Assembly (NCBI GenBank): GCA_002314605.1
Contig: DCGO01000079.1
Coordinates: 1-11,196 of the forward strand
DNA from: Lentisphaeria bacterium UBA1776
Lineage (GTDB): Bacteria > Verrucomicrobiota > Lentisphaeria > Victivallales > Victivallaceae
Direction: 5' to 3'
Length of the DNA: 11,196 bases
In this document: positions 1 through 6,056 of the stretch, piece after piece
Layout of the letters: each line of letters starts with the position of its first letter
How positions within the stretch are numbered: position 1 is the stretch's first letter
Position numbers and translations under genes: made by a program
The notes under the pieces: generated by a model
The model's database searches: none
The model's input: only the letters and a program-made list of their open reading frames with translations
Told to the model about the DNA's origin: nothing

Positions 1-164
1 GAAGAATACTGGCAAGAACGAACGAAAGGCATCGGCAATATCGTTGTCAACATTGGCAACTATCGTTGTTTTTCACAAAATTTCGGACAATAACAAATCT
101 ATCAATTGCCGGAGATTTCCTGCGTAAAGAAGGTGTAAGTTGTGTCATAAACCATCGAAGAGGC
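1..164. other. Left-edge region without a supported gene
   Basis: This stretch is visibly AT-richer than the rest of the window. Frame 1 on the plus strand is open from base 1 to a TAA at 91-93, so it could be the last 30 codons of a gene starting outside the window; the peptide ends in NFGQ and I do not recognise it. Frame 3 is also open, to about base 230, but it runs through the rpmB terminator and has no family signature. No RNA gene or convincing promoter was seen. Treat it as the 3' flank of an unseen neighbour. Confidence 0.3.
34..69. repeat. Short imperfect direct repeat
   Basis: GGCAATATCGTTGT (34-47) is followed by GGCAACTATCGTTGT (55-69). The copies are identical except for one inserted C and lie 21 bases apart, about two helical turns. 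If the frame-1 ORF tail is real this is simply an internal duplication in coding sequence; if not, it could be a paired protein-binding site. No further copy was noticed in the window. Confidence 0.4.
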
Positions 165-192
165 AAAAAAAACCCGAACGCTGCCGTCCGGG
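165..192 (-). terminator. Intrinsic terminator of tRNA-Lys/rpmB
   Basis: Read on the minus strand, CCCGGACG-GCAG-CGTTCGGG forms an 8-bp stem (one G-U pair) with a 4-base loop, followed directly by eight T residues. It starts 22 bases after the rpmB stop codon. This is a textbook Rho-independent terminator and marks the end of the tRNA-Lys/rpmB transcript. There is no T-run on the plus-strand side, so it should not work in both directions. Confidence 0.9.
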
Positions 193-214
193 ATTGGTAT
201 CGGAAAAAAAGAGA

Positions 215-442
215 TCAGGCTTTGACATAATTGCCGGTGCGGATGCAGCCGGTACAGAGCTTCACGGTTTTGACCGTGCCGTTTTCATTGATGCGCACCG
301 TCTGGAGGTTCGGCTCGAAAGTACGCTTCACATTTTTGACCACATGCATACCGATCCCGCCGGCTTTCTTGGCCAACCCCTTGCGGGTGATGCAGCCGCC
401 GATGGCCTTGCGCTTGCCGCAAAGATGACAGACATTGCTCAT
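215..442 (-). CDS. rpmB: 50S ribosomal protein bL28
   Basis: This 75-residue protein is a structural component of the large ribosomal subunit. The N-terminus (CHLCGKRKAIGG) and the central RTFEPNLQTVRI block are diagnostic of bL28. Two CxxC pairs, CHLC near residues 5-8 and CTGC near residues 63-66, identify the zinc-binding (C+) form. Residues 20-40 hold the longer basic/glycine loop (RKGLAKKAGGIGM) seen in some phyla in place of the short SHANNKTKR-type segment of Proteobacteria. The ATG at 442 is preceded by GGGAG about ten bases upstream. It lies 40 bases downstream of tRNA-Lys on the same strand and is followed by a strong terminator, so the two are very likely transcribed together. Confidence 0.97.
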   Translation of the reverse strand: MSNVCHLCGKRKAIGGCITRKGLAKKAGGIGMHVVKNVKRTFEPNLQTVRINENGTVKTVKLCTGCIRTGNYVKA

Positions 443-482
443 TTTCGTTCTCCCGTATCTGAAAATTGTTGTTATGCAAAAA

Positions 483-558
483 TGGTGGGTTGACGGGGAC
501 TCGAACCCCGGACCACCGCCTTAAAAGGGCGATGCTCTACCGACTGAGCTATCAACCC
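483..558 (-). tRNA. tRNA-Lys (anticodon UUU), CCA encoded
   Basis: A 76-base cloverleaf can be folded on the minus strand. The 7-bp acceptor stem is GGGTTGA/TCAACCC. The D-arm carries AGCTCAG..GGTAGAGC. The anticodon arm is TCGCC-CTTTTAA-GGCGG with anticodon TTT in loop positions 34-36. The T-arm is CGGGG-TTCGAGT-CCCCG. The discriminator base is A and the 3' CCA is genomically encoded (complement of TGG at 483-485). It lies directly upstream of rpmB, behind a plausible promoter, so the primary transcript is probably a tRNA-mRNA hybrid that must be processed at both tRNA ends. Confidence 0.97.
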
Positions 559-596
559 GCCGTTCCGAAAGAAATATCCTCCTCCGGCGTTTCAAT

Positions 597-624
597 AAAA
601 TAGCACGACTTTTTCTGTTTGCAA
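597..624 (-). promoter_or_regulatory. Putative sigma70-type promoter for tRNA-Lys/rpmB
   Basis: On the minus strand, a -35-like TTGCAA (624-619) and a -10-like TATTTT (602-597) are separated by 16 bases; each box matches the consensus at four of six positions. The predicted start near 590 gives a leader of about 30 bases before the tRNA 5' end at 558. Its position between two divergent transcription units supports the call, but the boxes are not strong. Confidence 0.55.
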
Positions 625-653
625 GTAAAATCATAAAAAAAACAATGTTTTTC

Positions 654-681
654 TTGACAAACCCGTTTCCTGTGATACTGT
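654..681 (+). promoter_or_regulatory. Putative promoter for the LolA-like lipoprotein
   Basis: A perfect TTGACA (-35) lies at 654-659. The best-placed -10 is TACTGT at 676-681, a 16-base spacer with a weak match; GATACT (674-679) fits TATAAT better but is only 14 bases away. Two candidates compete, so the exact start is uncertain. The lipoprotein ATG follows at 716. With the minus-strand promoter at 597-624 this forms a compact divergent promoter region. Confidence 0.55.
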
Positions 682-715
682 TTTATATTGCAAACCGGAA
701 ACGTGAGGTTTTTTT

Positions 716-1447
716 ATGCAGATTTTTTGTCGATATGCGGGAATTTTCGCCATGCTGGCTCTGCTGGCCGGCTGTGTCGGTCTCGAAAGCGATTTTGACG
801 AGCGTCCGGCCGATATATCGCTGAGTGTACTGGAGAAACGCATGCTCGATGCCCGGGATCCCCAGAGGGTGTTTCTGAAAGCAAAATCTTATGTGCAGAA
901 ACAGATCATCACCGATTTGCATGACAATTCCCAGCAGATCTGTGAGGTCCGCTATCTCGCACCGGACCGCCTCAGTATGCTGATGCGCAAGGACAATCAG
1001 CCGGTGACCGCCATCATTCTGAACGGGGAGAGCGCCTGGCATGTCGATTATGAGAAACGCAATGTCACCCCCATTGTCGGGCTGGCCCTGGAACAGCTGA
1101 GAGTCATGCGCCGGCTTGGAGACCCGGATGATTCTTACCGTGATCTTTTCGGCAAGGTCGAGCTTTCGCTCTGCCGTATGGGGGAGTCGGAATACTACAA
1201 ACTTGTATGCACCCCGAAAATGCGCGGCGGGTACAATCTGGTCCTGTACGTCGGCAAAGACAGTTGTCTCCTGCACCGGATTCGGATCCCGGAGAAAGAC
1301 TATGAAGTGAGGGTGGACCGCTACGCTTTGTATGAAGGCGTGATGGTTGCGGAAGAAACCATCAGCAGTACCCAGCGCTCCAAGGTGTTTTTCAATCGCC
1401 TGAATGCGGAGCTTTCACCCCAGGATTTTCTTCCGCCGGTCTTCTGA
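716..1447 (+). CDS. LolA-like outer-membrane lipoprotein (hypothetical)
   Basis: The 243-residue product begins with a short positive N-region, a hydrophobic stretch and a lipobox LLAGC ending at Cys20, so it should be exported, lipidated and anchored by signal peptidase II. The mature part resembles the LolA/LolB-like fold: repeated beta-strand patterns such as residues 95-112 (VTAIILNGESAWHVDY), and a closing pattern (FNRLNAELSPQDFLPPVF) like the end of LolA-family proteins, where a short motif precedes the terminal F-x-P-P segment. A role in lipoprotein or envelope handling is an inference from fold resemblance; no catalytic motif is visible. GAGG at 705-708 sits seven bases before the ATG. 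It is preceded by its own promoter and separated by about 150 bases from gcvH, so it is probably monocistronic. Confidence 0.8.
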   Translation: MQIFCRYAGIFAMLALLAGCVGLESDFDERPADISLSVLEKRMLDARDPQRVFLKAKSYVQKQIITDLHDNSQQICEVRYLAPDRLSMLMRKDNQPVTAIILNGESAWHVDYEKRNVTPIVGLALEQLRVMRRLGDPDDSYRDLFGKVELSLCRMGESEYYKLVCTPKMRGGYNLVLYVGKDSCLLHRIRIPEKDYEVRVDRYALYEGVMVAEETISSTQRSKVFFNRLNAELSPQDFLPPVF

Positions 1448-1487
1448 CCGCGGGAGTGCGGCGTAAAATGTTTTTTATGTTTTTTTT
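1448..1487 (+). terminator. Weak candidate terminator after the lipoprotein gene
   Basis: CCGC-GGGAGT-GCGG (1448-1461) forms only a 4-bp GC stem, starting right after the stop codon. T-rich tracts follow at 1471-1476 and 1480-1487, but not immediately. The arrangement suggests termination before the gcvH promoter, but the stem is short and the spacing poor. Confidence 0.25.
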
Positions 1488-1498
1488 GCATTCGGCAC

Positions 1499-1527
1499 TT
1501 GACTTTTTATGAAAACAGTGGTTCATT
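1499..1527 (+). promoter_or_regulatory. Possible promoter for the gcvH-ACT-UPF0210 cluster
   Basis: TTGACT (1499-1504) matches the -35 consensus at five of six positions; 17 bases on, TTCATT (1522-1527) is a weak -10. The leader would be about 65 bases, with a small imperfect hairpin at 1550-1567 (ACCCGGA / TCCGGT around a CTGT-containing loop). I saw no glycine-riboswitch-like core in the leader. GGAGG at 1592-1596 is the ribosome binding site for the ATG at 1601. Confidence 0.4.
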
Positions 1528-1600
1528 CTCTGCACGACAGATGAACAGAACCCGGACTGTTCCGGTAATTTGACCCGGTTATTTCAATTCGGAGGAAAAT

Positions 1601-1978
1601 ATGAAGTATTATACTGAGGATCACGAGTGGGTGGAACTTTGCGGCGACGAGGCGACCGTTGGGATCACGGAATATGCCGTCAATGAGCTTGGCGACATTA
1701 CTTATGTGACGCTTCCGGAGGAAGATGATGACTGCAACGTGGGCGACAAACTTGCTGAAGTGGAATCGGACAGCGCCACCGTGGATATTTTCTCTCCCGT
1801 CACCGGAACCGTCTGTGAGGTCAATGAGTCCCTCTTTGACGAACCGGACCTCCTGAACGAGTCCCCGGAAGAAAAGGGCTGGATCTGCAAACTGTCCGAT
1901 CTGGCCGATCCCACGGAACTCAATGATCTGATGAACGAAGAAGAGTATTTCAAGTATTTGGAATCGCTGAAGGCCTGA
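1601..1978 (+). CDS. gcvH: GcvH-family H protein lacking the lipoyl lysine
   Basis: The 125-residue product is full length for H-protein and aligns throughout: HEW (8-10), GITEYA (21-26), LGDITYVTLPE (30-40), SPVTG (65-69), LLNESP (84-89) and GWICKL (93-98). Normal GcvH carries the lipoyl arm on the Lys of an ES-V-K-A motif and shuttles the aminomethyl group between GcvP, GcvT and Lpd. Here that motif reads E55-S-D-S58-A, so the Lys is Ser (codon AGC at 1772-1774) and V is Asp. The rest of the hairpin and the hydrophobic core are intact, so this is not a decayed gene. The protein is strongly acidic. GGAGG five bases upstream fixes the start. It lies upstream of an ACT protein and a UPF0210 protein on the same strand, with no gcvT, gcvP or lplA nearby. 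It is best seen as an H-protein-fold paralogue with a non-lipoyl role. Confidence 0.93.
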   Translation: MKYYTEDHEWVELCGDEATVGITEYAVNELGDITYVTLPEEDDDCNVGDKLAEVESDSATVDIFSPVTGTVCEVNESLFDEPDLLNESPEEKGWICKLSDLADPTELNDLMNEEEYFKYLESLKA

Positions 1979-1996
1979 CGGCGACCTGCCGGGTCA
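1976..1996 (+). other. Possible intercistronic hairpin at the gcvH stop codon
   Basis: Starting with the TGA stop, TGACGGC pairs with GCCGGGTCA around a GACCT loop, giving seven base pairs with a two-G bulge. No T-run follows, so it does not look like a terminator. It could stabilise or partly attenuate the mRNA between gcvH and the ACT gene. The remaining gap, about 1997-2074, contains only a short palindrome (GGATC-A-GATCC, 2000-2010) and no clear promoter. Confidence 0.25.
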
Positions 1997-2074
1997 CTTG
2001 GATCAGATCCTCGTTCCGTTTCCGGATGGGGGGATCATCTGCAGCAATACCGTTTATTTGCCATGCAAGGTTTC

Positions 2075-2080
2075 AGGAGG
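2075..2080 (+). promoter_or_regulatory. Ribosome binding site that sets the ACT gene start
   Basis: AGGAGG at 2075-2080 lies five bases before the ATG at 2086. The frame is open from an ATG at 2026, but the extra 20 codons have no ribosome binding site and the UPF0237 family begins at M-K-A-(V/I), which is exactly the residue run starting at 2086. Confidence 0.9.
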
Positions 2081-2085
2081 TTGTC

Positions 2086-2355
2086 ATGAAAGCGGTAGTT
2101 TCCGTAATCGGCCGTGATGCGGTGGGGATCATTGCCAAAGTCAGTTCCGGGTGCGCCGAGTGCGGCGCCAACATTCTGGATATTTCCCAGAAGGTCCAGC
2201 GCGATTATTTCACCATGATCATGGTGCTTGACATTGACCGTCTGAACGTGCCTTTTGCGGGGTTCATTGACCGGATGGAATCGCTGGGCAAATCCATGGG
2301 GCTTGAGATCCACGCCATGCACGAGGACATCTTCAACGCCATGCACAAGATCTGA
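2086..2355 (+). CDS. ACT domain-containing protein (UPF0237 family)
   Basis: This 89-residue protein is a single ACT domain, the small regulatory fold that usually binds amino acids as a dimer. The VSVIGRDAVGIIAKVS segment (5-20) is the typical first strand and ligand loop (V-x-G-x-D-x-x-G-I-x-A), followed by GANILDISQ (28-36), the YFTM strand (41-44) and the characteristic C-terminal IFNAMHKI. Length and sequence fit the stand-alone UPF0237 family, found next to UPF0210 genes in many anaerobes and streptococci. It is followed after 15 bases by the UPF0210 gene, with GGAGG in the gap, so the two are almost certainly co-translated. It probably senses a small metabolite and regulates or stabilises the UPF0210 partner; this is an inference, as neither family has an established function. 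Confidence 0.93.
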   Translation: MKAVVSVIGRDAVGIIAKVSSGCAECGANILDISQKVQRDYFTMIMVLDIDRLNVPFAGFIDRMESLGKSMGLEIHAMHEDIFNAMHKI

Positions 2356-2370
2356 TCATGGAGGTCTGCT

Positions 2371-3729
2371 ATGCCTGAACTGGACGATATTCTGCAGACA
2401 TTGAACATGATCCACGAGGAGTGCCTGGATATCCGCACCGTGACCATGGGGATCTCGCTCTTCGGCTGCATGAGCGATGATGAGGACCGTCTGAACGCCC
2501 GGGTCTATGACAAAATCATGACTTGCGCCCGCGATCTGGTGCCGACGGCGGAAAATATCAGCAAGGAATACGGTATTCCCATCATCAACAAACGGGTTTC
2601 CGTAACCCCGGTGTCTTTGCTTTGCGGCAATCTTTCTCCTGCCGGAGCCGTGCGTTTGGCGGAAACCCTGGACCGGGCCGCCCGGGAACTGGGAATCAAC
2701 TTTATCGGCGGATACAGCGCGCTGGTTCAGAAGGGGTGTACCCTCGGGTCCCGGACACTGATGGAAGCCATTCCCGATGCGCTGGCCGTTACGGAGCGTG
2801 TGTGTTCTTCAGTAAACGTGGCCTCCACCAAGGCGGGGATCAATATGGATGCCGTCCGTCTGATGGGGGAGGCGGTACGCCGGGCGGCGTATCTCACCCG
2901 GGAACAGGGGAGCATCGGCTGTGCCAAGCTGGTGATCTTTGCCAATGCTCCGGAGGACAATCCTTTTATGGCAGGGGCGTTTCACGGGACCGGCGAGCCG
3001 GAGACCGTCATCAATGTCGGGGTTTCCGGTCCCGGCGTGGTGGCATCGGCGATTCGCCGCGCCGGAAACTGCCCGCTGGATGATCTGGCGGAGATCATCA
3101 AGAAAACCGCCTTCAAAATTACCCGGGTGGGACAGCTGGTGGCCCGGACGGCGGCAGACCGGCTGAACACGCCTTTCGGCATTGTGGACCTGTCCCTGGC
3201 GCCTACACCGGCAGTGGGGGATTCGGTGGCGCATATCCTTGAATCCATGGGGCTTGAGCGTTGCGGCGGTGCAGGGACTACGGCCGCTTTGGCCATGCTG
3301 AATGATGCAGTCAAAAAAGGCGGGGTCATGGCATCGTCACGGGTTGGCGGACTTTCCGGAGCTTTTATTCCCGTTTCCGAAGATGCCGGCATGATCGATG
3401 CCGCCCGTTCCGGTGTTTTGAGTCTGGAAAAACTTGAAGCCATGACCGCCGTATGTTCCGTCGGGCTGGATATGATCGCCATCCCCGGTGACACATCGGC
3501 GGAAATCATTTCCGGAATCATTGCCGATGAGATCTCCATTGGCGTGGTCAATACCAAAACCACTGCCGTCCGGCTGATTCCCGCTTACGGGTGCAAAGTG
3601 GGAGACACGGTGAATTTCGGCGGTCTCCTTGGCGAGGCACCGGTCATGCCGGTCAGAAACGCCAGTCCGGCAGTCTTTATCCACAGGGGAGGGCACATCC
3701 CCGCCCCCATTCACAGCTTGAAGAACTGA
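2371..3729 (+). CDS. UPF0210 / DUF711 family PFL-like protein
   Basis: The 452-residue product is a full-length member of the UPF0210 (DUF711, COG2848) family, which has a pyruvate-formate-lyase-like barrel but no proven reaction. Family blocks are clear: DIRTVTMGISL (20-30), INKRVSVTP (72-80), FIGGYSALVQKG (111-122), CSSVN (145-149), NPFMAGAFHG (197-206), VGVSGPGVV (216-224), KTAFKITRVGQL (245-256), SLAPTPAVGDS (275-285), GGLSGAFIPVSED (326-338) and the end RGGHIPAPIHSLKN. Cys145 in the CSSVN motif is a candidate reactive residue. No C-terminal glycyl-radical motif and no activase gene is present, so classical PFL radical chemistry is not supported. GGAGG (2360-2364) precedes the ATG. It is co-transcribed with the ACT gene and probably with the H-protein-like gene. 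It ends 23 bases before a convergent gene, with no strong terminator seen between them. Confidence 0.95.
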   Translation: MPELDDILQTLNMIHEECLDIRTVTMGISLFGCMSDDEDRLNARVYDKIMTCARDLVPTAENISKEYGIPIINKRVSVTPVSLLCGNLSPAGAVRLAETLDRAARELGINFIGGYSALVQKGCTLGSRTLMEAIPDALAVTERVCSSVNVASTKAGINMDAVRLMGEAVRRAAYLTREQGSIGCAKLVIFANAPEDNPFMAGAFHGTGEPETVINVGVSGPGVVASAIRRAGNCPLDDLAEIIKKTAFKITRVGQLVARTAADRLNTPFGIVDLSLAPTPAVGDSVAHILESMGLERCGGAGTTAALAMLNDAVKKGGVMASSRVGGLSGAFIPVSEDAGMIDAARSGVLSLEKLEAMTAVCSVGLDMIAIPGDTSAEIISGIIADEISIGVVNTKTTAVRLIPAYGCKVGDTVNFGGLLGEAPVMPVRNASPAVFIHRGGHIPAPIHSLKN

Positions 3730-3752
3730 TCCCTCGATTGAATCAGCCCGGA

Positions 3753-4862
3753 TCACTTGATCTTCACAAGTTCGTAATCCGGGTTCCCGAATTTGATCCT
3801 GACGGCGTGGTCAATGGCGGTGCGCCATCTGGTGTCAGGATGGGCGTCGTTGAACACGTCATTGCCGACCGACCGGTTTTCCAGCCAGGTGTTTCCGGTG
3901 ATCCGGGGAGTCTGATTGCAGAGATCGCAGGCCGCCATATCAAGCGCCACCGGGTCAAAACCCGCCAGCATGCCGATATCCGGCAGGATCGCCGCATCGT
4001 TCTCCCCGTGACAGTCGCAGTTCGGCGCAATGTCACAGAGAAGGCTGATATGAAACTGTGGGCGCCCGTTCAGCACGGCAGCGGCATATTCGGTGGTTTT
4101 CTCGGTCAGCAGTTCCGGTCCGGAACCGTGAGCAGGAAAAAGGGCATCCTTGGGACAGACGCTGATGCAGCTGCCGCAGCCTGCACAGCGGGCAAGATCC
4201 ACGGTCATGCAGCCCCGCACCGGAAGCAGGGCATTGTGAGCACACTGTTTCATGCAGATGCCGCAGCCGACGCACCGGGAAGTGTCCACCGCAGGTTTCC
4301 CGTCGCTGTGCATATCCATCTTGCCGGCTCTTGAACCGCAGCCCATACCGATATTTTTGATTGTTCCGCCAATGCCCATGGCTTCGTGCCCCTTGAAGTG
4401 GGTAAGACTGATGATGACATCGGCATCCATGACGGCACGTCCGATCCGGGCGGTTCTGCAGCGGATCCCGTTGGGTACGGGAACGGGCACATCATCGCTG
4501 CCTTTCAGCCCGTCGCCGATCAGGATCTGACAGCCGGCGGAAAGGACATTGAACCCGTTGGAAGCAGCGGTATCAAGATGTTCCAGTGCATTTTTGCGGC
4601 TTCCCGCATACAGGGTGTTGCAGTCCGTCAGAAACGGATTCCCGCCCAGTTCACGAACATAGTCCGCCACCGCTTTGGCGTATTGAGGACGCAGATAAGC
4701 CAGATTGCCGGTTTCGCCGAAATGCATCTTGATGGCCGCAAATTTATCCTTGAAATCCAGCGACTCAAAACCGGCGGCCCGCATGAGCCGGCGGAGTTTA
4801 TAGACCCGCCCCGTTCCATGAAACTCGGTGCGGAAATCGGTGAAATAAACTTTTGCTTTCAT
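3753..4862 (-). CDS. DUF362 domain protein with two [4Fe-4S] clusters
   Basis: The 369-residue protein has a DUF362 domain followed by a bacterial-ferredoxin-type insert. DUF362 signatures include AAIKMHFGETGN (42-53), an NPFLTDCNTLY segment (75-85), ISLTHFKGHEAMGIGGTIKN (151-170) and, after the insert, APNCDCHGENDAA and GFDPVALDMAACD. The insert has two binding motifs: C197-x2-C200-x2-C203-x3-C207, where Ala replaces the usual Pro, and C226-x2-C229-x2-C232-x3-C236-P. The protein is presumably a cytoplasmic iron-sulfur redox protein; DUF362 proteins have no agreed reaction. There is no signal peptide. Its ATG lies 18 bases after the HtrA-like stop, with a modest AGGGA-type ribosome binding site, so it is probably the last gene of a kinase/HtrA/DUF362 operon. 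It converges on the UPF0210 gene. Confidence 0.93.
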   Translation of the reverse strand: MKAKVYFTDFRTEFHGTGRVYKLRRLMRAAGFESLDFKDKFAAIKMHFGETGNLAYLRPQYAKAVADYVRELGGNPFLTDCNTLYAGSRKNALEHLDTAASNGFNVLSAGCQILIGDGLKGSDDVPVPVPNGIRCRTARIGRAVMDADVIISLTHFKGHEAMGIGGTIKNIGMGCGSRAGKMDMHSDGKPAVDTSRCVGCGICMKQCAHNALLPVRGCMTVDLARCAGCGSCISVCPKDALFPAHGSGPELLTEKTTEYAAAVLNGRPQFHISLLCDIAPNCDCHGENDAAILPDIGMLAGFDPVALDMAACDLCNQTPRITGNTWLENRSVGNDVFNDAHPDTRWRTAIDHAVRIKFGNPDYELVKIK

Positions 4863-4880
4863 GAGCAGCCATCCCTTGTT

Positions 4881-6020
4881 TTAAAGTGCTGTCAACAGTG
4901 CGCTGTCACCCGTTTTCATCTGAAGAAACCAGTTTTTCGGGGATACCTGCAGACGGAGCATGCCGGAAAGCATGCGGTTCTTCCTCCATACCTGCAGTTC
5001 CAGATTTCTGCCGGGACCCAGTTGGAGGATTCCGTGCTGGAGATCGTAAGCGGAATAGAGCTTTCTGCCGCCGGCCCGGACAATGACATCTCCGGGTTCA
5101 AGAGAATCTTCCGCAGGAGAATGTTTGGCCACCGCCCGAACCAGGATGCCGGAATCAAGCTTCCGTTTCTGCAGTTCCTGGCGGTCCATCGGTTCGGCAA
5201 TAATCCCCAGCCACGGCCGCTGAATGAAGCCGTTGAGGATCAGTTCTTCGGCAATGGCTCTGGTCAATTCTGAAGCAAGGGCAAAATTCATCCCGGTATT
5301 GCCGTTGGCGGGAGACAGAAGAAAGTTGCTGATCCCGAGAACTTCTCCCCGGATATTCAGCAATGGTCCGCCGGAATTGCCGGGGTTGATGACAGCGTCT
5401 GTCTGAATACAGCGCTCCAGAACATGAATGCTGTTGCCGCTCTTCGGCAGACAGGAGATTACACCGACGGTTGCGGTTCTGCTGAATTTGAATGGCGCCC
5501 CGAGGGCAATGCAATGCTGCCCGGCCTGCCGTTCTCCCGGATCAGAAAAATGCAGAACGGGAAAATTTCTGCGTCCGGAAATTTTCAGTACAGCCAGACC
5601 CGCTACCGGATCCGCACCTGCAAACCTGGCCGGATATTTTTTCCCATCCGAAGTGATGACGCAGATATTGTCCATTCCCATGACCGTGTGAAATCCGGTC
5701 ACCAGATACCCGTCCCGGCGGATCAGAAATCCGGACCCGCAGCCGGACGGCAGCTCCCGGAAATCGTTTGCCCGTCCGAAACGATACCACTCGGGAAGCC
5801 CGTCTTTTCTGCCATCGGCAATCTGCACCACTGCAGGTTCTGCCCGCCGGATGGCACGGACAATCTCCGATTGCAGGTCTTCCGCATTTTTTACCGGAAG
5901 CGGAGCCTCGATGACTGCAGGAACTTCCTGTGGCTGGATCAGCGAATAAAGTCCAACGCCAATCAGTGCCCCGACAATGGCGGAAACTGCGGGAAGAGTA
6001 TAGCGCACCGCCGCTTTCAT
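4881..6020 (-). CDS. Membrane-anchored HtrA/Deg-like PDZ protein, catalytic Asp missing
   Basis: The 379-residue protein has an N-terminal membrane anchor (about 8-28), a short linker, a chymotrypsin-fold domain (about 60-255) and one PDZ domain (about 262-355). HtrA family proteases degrade or chaperone misfolded envelope proteins using a His-Asp-Ser triad. His111 (LVTGFHTV) and Ser216 in NPGNSGGPL are present. The third member, normally in a D-P-x-(T/S)-D-(L/I)-A-(V/L) motif, is Gly141 here (ADPVAGLAVLKI; codon complement of 5598-5600). A GAT-to-GGT change would be enough to produce this. The PDZ domain includes the WLGIIAEP and EPGDVIVRAGG segments. The start at 6020 has AGGAGA about eight bases upstream. 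It follows the kinase gene by 36 bases and precedes the DUF362 gene by 18. It may be a chaperone-like or slow protease; a sequencing error at one base cannot be excluded. Confidence 0.92.
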   Translation of the reverse strand: MKAAVRYTLPAVSAIVGALIGVGLYSLIQPQEVPAVIEAPLPVKNAEDLQSEIVRAIRRAEPAVVQIADGRKDGLPEWYRFGRANDFRELPSGCGSGFLIRRDGYLVTGFHTVMGMDNICVITSDGKKYPARFAGADPVAGLAVLKISGRRNFPVLHFSDPGERQAGQHCIALGAPFKFSRTATVGVISCLPKSGNSIHVLERCIQTDAVINPGNSGGPLLNIRGEVLGISNFLLSPANGNTGMNFALASELTRAIAEELILNGFIQRPWLGIIAEPMDRQELQKRKLDSGILVRAVAKHSPAEDSLEPGDVIVRAGGRKLYSAYDLQHGILQLGPGRNLELQVWRKNRMLSGMLRLQVSPKNWFLQMKTGDSALLTAL

Positions 6021-6056
6021 GATTCAAATTCTCCTGTCATCGTCTGATATTTCTGC

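Noticed and set aside
140..493. 117-codon plus-strand ORF
   Set aside because: Antisense to rpmB and runs into the tRNA; the rpmB protein is unambiguous.
1528..1600. Glycine riboswitch upstream of gcvH
   Set aside because: The leader is only about 70 bases and I found neither the conserved core nor the long helices; only a small imperfect hairpin is present.
2026..2085. N-terminal extension of the ACT protein from an ATG at 2026
   Set aside because: No ribosome binding site, and the UPF0237 family starts at the ATG at 2086, which has AGGAGG in ideal position.
3340..3375. S-R-V-G-G-L-S-G segment of UPF0210 resembling a glycyl-radical loop
   Set aside because: It lies mid-protein rather than near the C-terminus, the Arg is not kept in the homologue I recall, and there is no activase gene nearby.
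3727..3755. Bidirectional terminator between the UPF0210 and DUF362 genes
   Set aside because: The only complementary pair, TGATCC/GGATCA, has a loop of about 17 bases and no T-run on either strand.
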